From assembly GCF_947172395.1 (NCBI RefSeq), contig NC_069109.1:6333163-6397162 (forward strand): a stretch of DNA of 64,000 bases, given 5' to 3'. Shown in pieces: positions 44,246 to 54,868 of the stretch (the first letter of the stretch is position 1; every line of letters begins with the position of its first letter). The position numbers and the translations under genes were made by a program. The notes below the pieces were generated by a model. That model did no database searches. It was not told the origin of the DNA and saw only the letters and a list, made by a program, of their open reading frames with translations. The stretch comes from Bicyclus anynana. Its lineage: Eukaryota; Arthropoda; Insecta; Lepidoptera; Nymphalidae.

Positions 44246-45694
44246 AAATAAATAAATTATGACACAACTTGACTTTTAAAAGTGCTTGTAAACTAAGCCT
44301 AATTGAAACATTTAAATTATGATTTTTTTTTAAATGATGATGATATTGATGAATGTGATGCAAATGTTAAAGGTGGACGTGATAAACTCGCGCACGCACG
44401 GCTTCCTCGCGCTGTTCTCCGGCGACACGGGCGAGATCAAGAGCGAGGTGCGCGAGCAGATCAGCGGCAAGCTGCAGGAGTGGCGCGAGGAGGGCAAGGC
44501 GGAGATGATCCCCGGCGTGCTGTTCATTGATGAGGTTAGTAGCGATATATCTGCTTGACAAGAGATATATTGTCGACCAATAGCGGTGAAATCTAATTGT
44601 CTTTGTCTTGATGAGACTAAGGCGTTAGTATAAGTAAGACTAACATGGACAATTATATTGTGGTGGTATACCTAGTCAATATATTATGTTACTTAAATTT
44701 TAAGGAAATTGTCAATCCATTAATGTTAGCCATGTTCATTTTGAGTTCGTTTTTGCCTTGTATATAATCGGCACTATCACGGTAACACGGTTTTTGCAAA
44801 CATGTCAACATATCTTGTTACTGAAGTTAAACACGTTCGCTGCGGTACGAAGTCAATTGACCTCGTACACCTAGTGTCGTCAAAAGATACGAGGTCGATT
44901 GACCTCGTTCAGTACCCCATAATGTTTTAGTACGAGGTCAAAAAACCTCGTTCCGCACCAGGGGAAAGTGTCAGTGCCGCAGCAAACGTATGCTGTGTAC
45001 CCAGACTTTAGTACAGCATTTGACAAAGTTGACCATGTTGTTTTATTAACAAAACTTGGACATTATGAAGTTCATCAAATGGTGAAGTTCAAATGGAACA
45101 TTATAGAGGTGTTTTAAGTCATATCTTAGTGGTATTATCACTCACTCTCTGCATATGAGTCCTCTTTTAAACTAACATCTGGTGTACTCCAAGGTACTCA
45201 CTTAGGTCCAATTTTATTCTTTATTTTCATTAATGACCTCATCAATTCAATAAAATTTTGTAAGTATTTTAACGTGTGAACTTTCAAAGCTTCTAGATAT
45301 TTTGACCATCAGTATAAGACTCAGATAGTAGTTTGTCTATATTCCAAGATGATGGTTGTGTTTCCAGGCTCACATGCTGGACATCGAGTGTTTTTCGTTC
45401 CTAAACCGCGCGCTGGAGTCGGAGACGGCGCCCGTGGTGATGATGGCCACCAACCGCGGCATCACGCGCATCCGCGGCACCGACTACCGCAGCCCGCACG
45501 GCATCCCGCTCGACCTGCTGGACCGCATGATCATCGTTCCCACGGCGCCCTACACGCACCAAGAGCTGCGCGAGATACTGAACATCAGGTCGGTGATTAG
45601 CTTCCTTGAGTGCTGCATTCGACAGCAGAGATAGCAGGAAAAGTTATGATAATAATCGTGTCGTTGATTGATGGTAGTAGTGTTGTCGATGATG

Positions 45695-45726
<32 letters not shown>

Positions 45727-47735
45727 GATGATGATGATGACGATGATGACGACGATGACGAAGCCTACGATTAGGGCAACTATCGAAGCTTACTAACTAA
45801 AGAGGCATGATTGATTATTAGTGGGCGAATACTATGTCGTGTAGAACACCCAAAGGAGTGTGGATTTTCATCCTCCTCCTAACAATTTAGCACGCTTCCA
45901 TCTTAGATTACATCATCACTTACCATCAGGTGAGATTGTAGTCAAGGACTAACTTGTAAAGAATAAAAAAAACTATGGAAGGATATTTTCAACATGTGGC
46001 ACTAGGAATATAGTTTAATGATCTTTTATTTGTATGTGTGGGTTTTTCAATTGGGAGATTTGCTGAAATTTAAATCACAAAAAATTAAGTTGTCTTTGAG
46101 CCAAGTTGTTATTTTCAAAATTTTTCTCATCTCTGCGATTTGTTTGATTTCAGAGGACTTTACGGTAACCAAAAGAACATTGTCATCAGCAAACAAATAT
46201 TTATGCCAGTAAATTGCATTTCATGTCATTAACGTAGAGCAGAAATAAATTGGGACCAAGTATGCTCCCTTGAGGGACTCCAAATTTACAATAGCTATAA
46301 AAAATGGAAAATTCGTCTAGTTTGACAAACAACGGACGACGATGCTATATTAGTTTTGTAAATAATGAAATGATTGTTTCTCAGGTGTGAAGAGGAAGAC
46401 TGTCAAATGTCCGCCGACGCGCTCACCGTACTGACCCGCGTGGCGACGGAGACGTCGTTGCGGTACGCCATACAGCTCATCACCACCGCGTCGCTGGTCG
46501 CCAAGCGGAGAAAGGCGGCGGAGGTATGTATGTAATAGGTAATAGCAGACGTCCGCAACTTCGTTCGCGTCAAATTTTTGTACAAGTCCAATCAAATATC
46601 AACCCACATTCGGCTCACTGCTGAGCACGAGTCTCCTCTCTCTCAGAATGAGAGGGCCAATAGTCCACCACGCTGGCCCAATGCGAATTGGCAGACTTCA
46701 CACACGCAGAGAATTAAGATAATTCTCAGGTATGCAGGTTTCCTCACAAAGTTTTCCTTCACCGATTGAGACACGTGATATTTAATTTCTTAAAATGCAC
46801 ACAACTCAAAAGTTGGAGGTGCGTGCCCCGGACCGGATTCGAACCTACGCCCTCCGGACTCGAAGGCAGAGGTTCTCGAGGTTCTCACGACTCTTAATAT
46901 GTAAAATTTTAGAGAATGAATTTGTAAGGAATTTGTTAATGTGACGTCATGAGACAGTTGAAATATGGCTGACAGCGTTTTAGCTCGTATTTTCATAATA
47001 TAGGGTGTTGATTTCATCCTCCTCCTAACAAGTTAGCCCGCTTCCATCTTAGACTGCATCATCACTTACCATCATAATTTTATTTCATTCTAGTAGAACG
47101 ATAATGAACAATAGAACATTAAAAAAATGTGTCAACTAGCCTATTATAGATATTTCTGCATAAAGTTTAGCTGATGAATAACTAGTACCGCCATCTGTCG
47201 AGCTAAGTCTGAACTAATGTATCAATTGAAATGTTTACTTTGCAATCCACAATGTTTAATATTCACGAGTAGATAGCGTTCGTAGAGAACTTTGAAACAA
47301 TCCCTTTTGAAGAACCTGTTGCGATTCAGTTATGCCTGAGGCTCATAGATGGCGCTTTTTAAGCAACTTAAAAAAAGAGGTTTTAGTTTTTTTTTCAAGA
47401 AGTTTTTCTTCAGTCGCTTGTTCACAGTCGGTTGTGCACACTCGGTTTTTATTATAATGATATTTTGCGTGTACCCTCAGGTGAGCATGGAAGACGTGAA
47501 GAAGGTGTACTCCCTGTTCCTCGACGAGCATCGCTCGGAGCAGTTCCTCAAGGAGTACCAGGACGAGTTCATGTTTAACGACGCCGCGGGAGGTAACACT
47601 GTTGTTTGTTCAATGAGCTATCGGTCGACCATGTCTTTCTCTCACTGTTATGAATTATTATATATATATAAATTATTATATATTAAATTATTTTCATTTT
47701 CAGATGCACCACAATTGATGGAGGTTACACAGTGA
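39122..47735 (+). CDS. RUVBL2: RuvB-like 2 (reptin), AAA+ ATPase, complete
   Basis: Twelve exons: 39122-39127, 39300-39486, 40022-40138, 41190-41271, 41980-42142, 42754-42850, 43605-43687, 44373-44534, 45368-45588, 46385-46523, 47481-47592, 47704-47735; 1401 nt, 466 residues, close to the 460-480 usual for the family. All junctions are GT..AG and in phase; the donor at 42850 (CTG|GTGTGG) is weak. The protein starts MASLAAAQVQEVRSITRIER, has Walker A GQPGTGKT in exon 3, Walker B VLFIDEAHMLD across exons 8-9, sensor 1 in VVMMATNRGITRIRGT, and arginine-finger/sensor 2 regions in DLLDRMIIV and TETSLRYAIQLI. The OB-fold insertion domain (VVEVIVERAAGG...FVQCPEGELQKRKEV) lies in exons 5-7. In other animals it forms a ring with RUVBL1/pontin inside INO80, SRCAP/SWR1, TIP60 and R2TP complexes in the nucleus and cytoplasm. 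Introns hold SINE, LINE and MITE insertions and partial copies of exon 5. Confidence 0.97.
39645..39823 (-). mobile_element. SINE-A fragment in reptin intron 2
   Basis: From GGAATGAGAGGGGTTAGGCC to AAATTGGAGGTG, minus strand; both the tRNA head and the tail are missing. Confidence 0.85.
41501..41803 (+). mobile_element. SINE-A copy in reptin intron 4
   Basis: Full length, GCCGTGATAGCCCAGTGGC through GAGTTGATGA. Confidence 0.92.
42185..42490 (+). pseudogene. Partial tandem copies of reptin exon 5 in the following intron
   Basis: Three relics of exon 5 (41980-42142) follow it in the same orientation: about 42188-42235 (3' end only, GCTGCTTAAAGAGAAG then TTTAGTG in place of the donor), about 42260-42392 (GTGGTGGATGTAATAGTAG to GATCGACTCGCTGCTT, with a frame break after CGGCCT), and about 42426-42475 (3' end with intact donor AAG|GTTAGT). 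They share flanking intron text (AACTGCTTGGGGAGGCGGGGC). None could replace exon 5 without breaking the frame. Confidence 0.85.
43729..43779 (+). repeat. GAT trinucleotide tract in reptin intron 7
   Basis: About sixteen GAT units. Further GAT-rich stretches in the same intron lie at 43990-44140 and 44200-44246; the last ends 125 bp before exon 8. Confidence 0.95.
44831..44991. mobile_element. Palindrome-rich miniature element, copy 2, in reptin intron 8
   Basis: Starts after TTAA (44827-44830) with ACACGTTCGCTGCGGTACGA and ends CCGCAGCAAACGTA. Contains three short palindromes (AGTCAATTGACCTCGTA, ACGAGGTCGATTGACCTCGT, ACGAGGTCAAAAAACCTCGT). The right TTAA is not seen. Confidence 0.8.
45000..45275 (+). 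mobile_element. LINE reverse transcriptase fragment in reptin intron 8
   Basis: In shifting frames it shows DFSTAFDKVDHVVLLTKLGH and a remnant of SGVLQGTHLGPILFFIFIND, reverse transcriptase motifs 3 and 4. Heavily decayed. It directly follows the TTAA-flanked palindromic element at 44831-44991. Confidence 0.75.
45687..45762 (+). repeat. GAT/GAC trinucleotide tract in reptin intron 9
   Basis: About 22 units of GAT with GGT and GAC interruptions. Confidence 0.95.
45830..45972 (+). mobile_element. SINE-B 3' part in reptin intron 9
   Basis: ACTATGTCGTGTAGAACACC to AACTTGTAAAGAATAAAAAA. Confidence 0.88.
46050..46310 (-). mobile_element. LINE reverse transcriptase fragment in reptin intron 9
   Basis: On the minus strand it reads FGVPQGSILGPNLFLLYVND and then, after a frame change, FADDNVLLVT, reverse transcriptase motifs 4 and 5. 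A short relic in the opposite orientation to the gene. Confidence 0.78.
46597..46895 (-). mobile_element. SINE-A copy in reptin intron 10
   Basis: Full-length reverse copy, TATCAACCCACATTCGGCTC to GAGGTTCTCACGACTCTT; starts about 75 bp after exon 10. Confidence 0.9.
46998..47075 (+). mobile_element. SINE-B fragment in reptin intron 10
   Basis: TCATCCTCCTCCTAACAAGT to CATCACTTACCATCA only. Confidence 0.8.
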
Positions 47736-48592
47736 GATGTAGAACTTTAAAAGTTAAAATATCAAAGTGACGATTATTCCATAAAAACTTTATTTCGTGA
47801 CTTAAACGAACTTTTTGTGTTGACATCAGAAGGTGATTTTATGTTAAGCCTTAATTAAGCTATTTTTTTGTAACAAATATAATTAAGTGTTAATTAAGTA
47901 TTGAATGGGTTTTATTTCATAATTTCCAATAGGAATAAGTATAATATAATATGTAGAAAAGTAGCCATATCCTGTCGCGAACATTTTTTAGTTTAATTTG
48001 AGCTACTGTTCCTGAGATTAGCGTGTTCAACCCACAGATTAAAAATTAATGGCAGATAGAGCGCAGAAAAATGGCGTCTTTGTTTTTAAATTATTTTAAT
48101 ATTTTAAACCAAAAACTAAAGAAATAAGATGGAGTATTTTTTTATTGGCAATTATTATATTCATTTACGTAATTGTAGTGTTAAATTTTAAAATACAAAT
48201 TATGAAAAAACTTTGTATATGCGGACGTCAAGGAGACGCGCGACGTTTGGGTTTTTTAGGTTTCACTGGCTTCACCACGCTGCTTGTAAAGTCTCATTCT
48301 GTGGTTCAACTAAACAAACTCTTATGTGATATTAAATTATTTATAAAAAAATAAAATCCATTTTCTTCAAACAATGTATTGTACAAAACACTTAATCTTA
48401 CTTCACCAATATAAAATCACTTCAATACAATAATGAGTAGACAGTGCTTGTATATATAGCTTGGCAAGTCGTTGATGACACTCTCATGATATGCGGGCGA
48501 CGGGAGAAAGGACTACATCGCTACCCCTCCCGGCCCGCGCGGACCATCGGGAGTTACGAAGTTTGCGAAGATATACGAAGTGCACACTATAG

Positions 48593-51500
48593 CTAGTAGA
48601 CGGGGAAGTCTATGTCGACGTGTCGGGCCCAGGCGTGCAGTCCGCCGGTCAGGTCGCGCACCCGACTCCGGTCGGGTCCGACCAGCGCATCCAACACGCG
48701 CTCCGCCGCCAGCTGGGAGTCGTTGCCGCGCCGACACACGAATGTTACTGCAATTTTTTTTTATTAATGTTATTTTTAAGAAGGCTTAAATTTTGTCAGT
48801 CCATTTTTTGAGTTTACTCCTTAATAATCGATTTTTCATATATAGCTTCCGGTATGAAAAAATATGGGCAGTAAAATTCGATGAACGAATGACAGCGTTA
48901 CGTTTTTTGTGCGCAACCTAGTCTGCGCACCTTTCACAGATGAAAGATCGCAGTCCGGCGCTAAGTTGGTAATATTGAACTTTATCCACCATATTTTATA
49001 CAACTGATTTTTTACATAAGTTGGTCAAATTGTTTTTGCTAAGAGTAGTAGACAGCGCCATCTATATTACATCATACATGTGTTGAACTCGGCCTCGCTC
49101 GCATGTCTACCAATAGATGGCGCTCTTTGGTGTTTATATTGAAATGAGATACGAGCGATGTCATTTATATCAAGTAAGATCTGGATCCAGCGCTTTTTTT
49201 TTAAATATAAATAAATAAAATTTATTTACCATAACTCGTACAACTTCTGATCTTTTCCATAAGTTCTTCAAATTGTTTCTCACGTAACTTCTCTAACGGG
49301 TAGTTGACAGCGCCATCTATGTTACACATGTTGAACTCTGCCTCGCTTCGCACGTCCACCAACAGATGGCGCTCTTTGGCGTTTAAGCTTTTAGCTAATT
49401 CCTTTGCAGAGATTCTGTTTTCTGATTGTAATATGTGTAAATCTAAATCCTGCAATACGTAATAAATCAAATCAAAATCAAAATTTATTTATTTGAAGTT
49501 TTGGAACGTTAAGTTTGACTATTTGTGTTAAAACCTCTACCACCAGTTCGGAAATCACTAGGCAGGTTCTTTAGGTAACACATTACTAATGAAAAATAAT
49601 AGACTTAATAAAACTCATTTTTACTTTAAATATACCTTTTCTTTAGCTTGGCTCTGGCATACGACCTCATAGTCGAGTAACTTCGTTATCGTCGGTTCGT
49701 CAGAGCAAATCTCGCACGCAGGACTCCTTGGCCGGAGTTTTACTGAAAATAATAATAAACAAACATTAGGAGACATTTTTAGTTCATTCAATTTAATATT
49801 AAATATATTGGAGATGGTCCGAAGTTCTATGGAGCCCAGGATCAGTCATTGTATGTATCCTGGCGGAAATAAAAGAGAATCTATATTTTGATTATACAAA
49901 TCTACGAATTTACTTTAATTCTTTCGAAATAATATTCATTCTCTCCCAAGAAATGCAACACTAATATGAGTAATAATGGCGAATTGATGACATTTTGAAT
50001 GCAGTCGTCGATTTGACGTTTGCTGTCAATTGTCATGTCATAGTTGCTTTATGGGCGCCATCTTGATATAACTCAAAAACTTGGGTTTTAATTTTATTTA
50101 TTTCTTTTTATTTAGTTAAGATTCATTCGCTTATTTAGATTTTAATAAAATCTTTGTATTTTTAAAATTTTAATGATACGGGGTATAACAGTAGACCTGA
50201 AATGGACCATCTCCTTTAATTTTATTATAATACTAGCAGACCCGGTCAAGCTTCGCTTTGACTTCTGTGCGCTTCTTCCCTACCTATCCTACCCTACCCT
50301 ACCCCTTACCCTACAAATGCTTCATACAAACACCCTCCCCTTCCATTTTAGGAAACTGGGAGGTTAAAATGAGACAAAAAGTAGCCTATGTCACTTAGAA
50401 AATCACTTTTCAATTATGCAATTCGTCGCTCCGTTTATATTATTAGAACACTGTAATAATTATTAATATAATTAAATTTAGGTGTTGAAAACACAACACC
50501 TAAATTTGGACAAACTGACAAACAATATAAACACCTGTTCTGAAGGTGCTGTCACCACCATCGAAGAGTAGCATCCTCTGCACCAGCAGCTGCGTGTGAG
50601 GGTGCCCCACCAACAGTTTGATAGCTTCCAGAGCTTGCAGCACTCCTGCAAACATACATATAGTACTTTTAGCAGACTCAGAAGTGGATTAAAAAATAAG
50701 AAAACTAATGTCCAACAAAGGTTATGTTTCACAATATTTGTCAGGACAACTTAATTAACAAATCAAACGGTAACCAAAATAAGACCCTAGAAAGAGAATG
50801 ACCTTGAGTGAAGTCACGCACTTGTGAACGTTGTGTGTAGGGTTAAAAGATCCTTTAGCTGTTAACAAACACTCCCCTTTTACAATCAAGTCACTCCTCC
50901 CGCCTATCCCAAGTAACCCATAAAGAATTATACAAGCTAGAGAGGGGTAGCGATCGGTTGGCGGGAACGACTTGCGGCATAAGATGCTCGTCGTACGGTC
51001 GGCTTCAGTGTGCTCGTGGCGTTCGAGCCATCCACATTACTTGTTGTGTAATTCTTTAAGGGTTACCCATAGCTGGGGAGAGTGACTTGAGTGGAAAAGG
51101 GGAGTGTAACTTAACTGTCAAAGGCGCCTTTAATCCTACACACAACGTTCACAAGTACGTGACGTCACTCAAGGTCTTTCTCTTCCATTCTAGCGTCTTA
51201 TTTTGGTTACAGTTTGATTTGATAATTAAGTTATCCTGACAAGTGTTTTTGTAATCCACTTCTGAGTCTGCTAAAAATAATGGATTTTCGCTTTTTATTT
51301 TTATAGGTAAGTTATGTTTTGAAGTCGGTTGTATTTTTTTAAATATTAATTAAGATAATACAGACGCATTACCTATGACCCCCGGTATGGGGCCGGCGAC
51401 CCCCTGCGCGGAGCAGCTGCCCACGGTCTCGGGCGGCGGGGGGCGGGGGAATATGCATCTGTAGCACGGCCCTATGTGGGTCTGCTCCTAGAATAAATTA

Positions 51501-54500
51501 CATTTTATATTAATATTAAATAAGTCCCTAAAATGGAATGACCTGAGTGAAGTCACGCACTTGTGAACAATGTGTGTAGGGTTAAAGGATCCTTTGACAG
51601 TTAACAAACACTTCCCTTTTCTACTCAAGTCACTCTCCCAAGTAACCAATAAAAAATTACTCAAAAAGAAATGTGGATGGCTCGAATATCACGAGCATAC
51701 TGAAGCTGACCGTACGACGAGCGTCTTATATCGCAAGTCGTTCCCGCCAACTGATCGCTACCCCTCTCTAACTCCCTACTCTTTACGGAAACAAGTCGCG
51801 CCACCTAGCGTCGGCACGAGCTAATACGAGATCGAGCGACTTACATTTACATACATTTCCTACAGTATATTTATTTATTTATTCACTAACCTTTTCATCC
51901 CCACCCTTCCCTCTATACCCATATATGGTCAATTGCCCTTCCATCTTCAAAGCGCTGCCAGATATCAAAGGTATCCCGGTCAAGACACTAATGTCATTCA
52001 GCATATATCTAGTCGGTACATTGTCAGTGCAGTCCAGAATAAGGTCGTAGTTCTTTGCTATTTCCAGACCATTTGAAGGGTTAATGTCGATACTGTAGGG
52101 GGTTATTTTGATTTTTGAGTTTATGCTGAAATAAGAGACAAATAGGTTATAATTTCCATTTTAATTTTAACTAGGTTCCAGCTGCGAAATCGTCCGCGTG
52201 GAATAGTACTTACCAGTGGCGAAGGATGGAATTTAGATGAAGGCAAGCAGTCTCAAAGAAAAGGAAACTCATATAGCGTGATACAAACTTCAGTTTCTGA
52301 TATATTTAGATATCTACAAATCGTATCGTACAACAATACGTCGTTGTATCGTAGCGTACAACAATGAACATGCATGAATTTTTAAAGGTAACCCGGCCGG
52401 AATCGGCTTACATGGACTCTTCGCCGCTGGTACTTACTTAACTTAGGGCTATCGCTAACTTTAACCCGTCTGCTGTGATGTTGTTTTAAAACTGCGATAT
52501 CTTTTAAGATATTAATTTAAATCGAATTATGTGAAGGGCATTTTTTTTTAAATTAAATACTTATAATGAATGACGTATATATTTGGATAACGATTAATAT
52601 CATCTTTATAAAAACAGCTTTGCAAATAATGCATTATTTAAGAACAAATTTAGTTAGCATGAAAAATATTATATGAGCTAACTTTAAAAGATAACACATA
52701 ATTATACTGTCGCGAACTTAGCTCTCAATAGGAAAATTTTCGATTTTGAAACATTCTTCATTGATGCACCGCTCCTATTGGTGTTAGCGTGATAATATAG
52801 TCTTCCTCGATAAATGTTCTATCTAACAGTAAAAGAATTTGTCAAATCGGACCAGTACTTCCTGAGATTAGCACGTACAAACAAACAAACTTTTCAGCTT
52901 TATAGATATATAGCTTTATAGTATAGATTAGTCGTCTGCGTTGAAATTAGAATCGCACGACTCGCGAATGTATTAGCTTTTGAATTAGTATTTGGAATGG
53001 CTGCATCACTGGAATGGTTCCGTGCACTCTATCTGGATATTATTCTTTAATCTGTGATAATAAATTGCTGATTATGGCTGTGGAAATTACATGGACATGA
53101 GGATGCTTACCTTCTTAGGCTATTGGCAGCAGACTGAGCCTTGCTAAGGTTCTGGTCTCTCTCCCTGTGTAGAATCTGTCTGTGAATGTTCGTTACATCA
53201 ACTTCGTCATAGTCTATGATGCCTATTTCACCTGAAAGTCAAATTTTGTATGGGGTATACAAGATGGTCATGTATTCGATCCCAGGCTAGGCCGATCGAG
53301 GTTTTCGTAATTGGAGCAGTTGTGGCTGGTGGGAGGCTTCGCCCGTCTTAAAATGCAGTGCTGCAGGTACTTATATTGTATTTTTTTTTATTAAAATTTT
53401 ATGATACTGAGAACCTCCTCCTTTTCGAAATCGGTTAATAAGAAATGGTATAATTGTAGGTATTATGGTACTGGACTGGACTGATGATAATGATGAAGAC
53501 TCACCAACTCCAGCTCCAGCAAGGTACGCTGATGCGGGACAGCCCAGTCCACCGGCTCCAACTATCAGCACCCTGGCAGCCATGAGTCTCCCTTGACCCT
53601 GCACACCGATGTCAGGCAGGAGGATCTGACGACTGTACCGTTCTATCGCCCATTTGGGCAAACCACCAATACGCACTTTGGTATTTTCTGTAGAATTTTC
53701 ATTTATCTGAAAATGATATTTTTTTTATAAATCATATTTTTAGGTATTTTGACAGCCTCTGCAGCGCAGTAGTATTTACAAGACAAGTCCTGGGTTCGAA
53801 GTGAAGTTCTTAATTGGTCCAGGTCTGGCTGCTGGGAGGCTTCGGCCAGGGCTAGTTACCAGCAAAGGCAAAGACGTACCACCAAGCAATATAGCGTTCC
53901 GGTACGATGTCGTGTAGAAACCGAAAGGGGTGTGAATTTTTATCCTACTCCTAACAAGTTAGCCCTCTTCCATCTTAGATTGGCGGTACGTCTTTGCCGG
54001 TAAGGTGGTAACTAGCCACGGCCGATATCTCCCACCAGCCAGACCTGGACCAATTCAGAAAACCTCAATCGGCCCAGCTGGGGATCAAACCCAGGACATC
54101 CGTCTTGTTAATCCACTGCGCATACCACTACACCCCAGAGGCCGACAAACTTTTTTGTTTGTGAACCACTTTTAAGATAAGATTAGATAATGGTTAGACT
54201 TGCATTCAAAACAGTTCAGCCATTAATATATAATAATTCATTTAATTTGCTATCATCCGCAAAAAGCCAACAAACCCATGCAACACCGTCACCCAGGTCC
54301 GACAAAATACTCTCTACATATGTTTCACCCCGAAACCGGAGCATCCTCAGATGTTGACTCTACAACGTGCAATTGCAAAGATATTAAATAAATTATTATA
54401 TATTCATGATGAACTTCCGCAAAGTAACGCCTGCTTCTATACAATTGTTTAGCCATTCTTGAGTTTATTGTGAACTAGCTGACGCCGCGCGGTTTCACCC

Positions 54501-54709
54501 GCGTGGTTCCCGTTCTCGTAGGAATATAATATATAGCCTATAGCCTTCCTCGATAAATGGGCTATCTAACACTGAAAGAATTTTTTATTCCATTTAAATT
54601 AACTTACCTGTAAAAATTTCTGCTTGATTTCCACAAGTTCTTGCTCTTTCATCTGCAAGGTATCTTTTAATTCAGCTATTTCTTGTTCTAAGCGCTGTAT
54701 TACATCCAT
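48593..54709 (-). CDS. MOCS3: Adenylyltransferase and sulfurtransferase MOCS3 (UBA4), complete
   Basis: Nine exons: 54709-54608, 53706-53505, 53231-53111, 52125-51891, 51487-51373, 50645-50535, 49742-49636, 49449-49230, 48747-48593; 1368 nt, 455 residues, normal for the family. The N-terminus is a short coiled coil (IQRLEQEIAELKDTLQMKEQ). The E1-like domain shows RYSRQILLPDIGVQGQGRL, the nucleotide loop VLIVGAGGLGCPA, DYDEVDVTNIHRQ and DLILDCTDNVPTRY, with zinc cysteines in CYRCIFP and CEIC and a candidate adenylation-linked cysteine in SCSAQGVAGP. The C-terminal rhodanese domain (LLVDVRSEAEFNMC) ends with the active loop CRRGNDSQ in the last exon. Known role: activates the C-terminus of MOCS2A (molybdenum cofactor) and URM1 (tRNA wobble-uridine thiolation) by adenylation then persulfide transfer in the cytosol. 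All key residues look intact. Introns contain a long foldback element, SINE copies, a GGAGATGGTCC element and a decayed copy of exon 8. Confidence 0.96.
48790..48945. mobile_element. Half copy of the GTTGCGCACAAAA foldback family in MOCS3 last intron
   Basis: TGGGCAGTAAAATTCGATGAA, then GTTACGTTTTTTGTGCGCAA and GTCTGCGCACCTTTCAC match the centre and right arm of the element at 23843-24249. It starts about 45 bp from the acceptor of the last MOCS3 exon. Confidence 0.78.
49010..49140 (-). pseudogene. Decayed copy of MOCS3 exon 8 in the last intron
   Basis: The block ACAGCGCCATCTATATTACA ... TAGATGGCGCTCTTTGGTGTT at 49053-49122 and its flank ATAAGTTGGTCAAATTG match exon 8 (49255-49385) at most positions. 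Read on the minus strand it starts NTKERHLLVDM and then goes out of frame, with stops. It is a partial tandem duplicate, downstream of the real exon, and does not appear usable. Confidence 0.82.
49807..50219. mobile_element. GGAGATGGTCC-TIR miniature element, copy 3 (inverse)
   Basis: TTGGAGATGGTCC to GGACCATCTCCTTTAA, in reverse internal orientation, about 410 bp, in MOCS3 intron 6 some 65 bp from exon 49742-49636. Confidence 0.87.
50703..51262. mobile_element. Long inverted-repeat (foldback) element in MOCS3 intron 5
   Basis: Left arm 50703-50942 (GTCAGGACAACTTAATTAAC, GTAGGGTTAAAAGATCCTTT) and right arm about 51008-51262 (the inverse: GGCGCCTTTAATCCTACACA, TAAGTTATCCTGACAAG). The 60-bp centre includes GAGAGGGGTAGCGATCGGTTGGC. 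No ORF. This is the only two-armed copy of the family in the window. Confidence 0.85.
51535..51840 (-). mobile_element. Single arm of the GGATCCTTT foldback family in MOCS3 intron 4
   Basis: ATGACCTGAGTGAAGTCACGC to CCGCCAACTGATCGCTACCCCTC, about 50 bp upstream of exon 51487-51373 in gene sense. Its inner end matches the centre of the element at 50703-51262. Confidence 0.82.
53272..53350 (+). mobile_element. SINE-B fragment in MOCS3 intron 2
   Basis: From ATCCCAGGCTAGGCCGATCG to GGCTTCGCCCG; B-box region and middle only. Confidence 0.75.
53745..54148. mobile_element. Two SINE-B copies in inverted orientation, MOCS3 intron 1
   Basis: A plus copy (about 53745-53978, TTGACAGCCTCTGCAGCGC to CCATCTTAGATT) is joined to a minus copy (about 53979-54148, GGCGGTACGTCTTTGCCGG to CCAGAGGCCGAC). 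The two are truncated at their 3' parts where they meet, giving a large imperfect inverted repeat within the intron. Confidence 0.85.
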
Positions 54710-54868
54710 CACTGTTTACTTAAATATTCACTTGTTTTGTAGGGAAAATGTTCTTATTTATTTATTTATTTAAAATTTGTTTGCACACCACAATGAAAAA
54801 ATACAAAAATATAGACATAGAAAATGTTCTTACAAATGTTTTATTTAAGTATCTATTTATTTATACTC

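Noticed and set aside
50281..50316. CCCTAC-type tandem repeat resembling telomere sequence (also 37690-37725 and 61685-61755)
   Set aside because: Insect telomeres in Lepidoptera are TTAGG; these tracts are irregular and always adjoin the GCGGACGCCCGCGACTTCG-type repeat, so they are part of that dispersed repeat.
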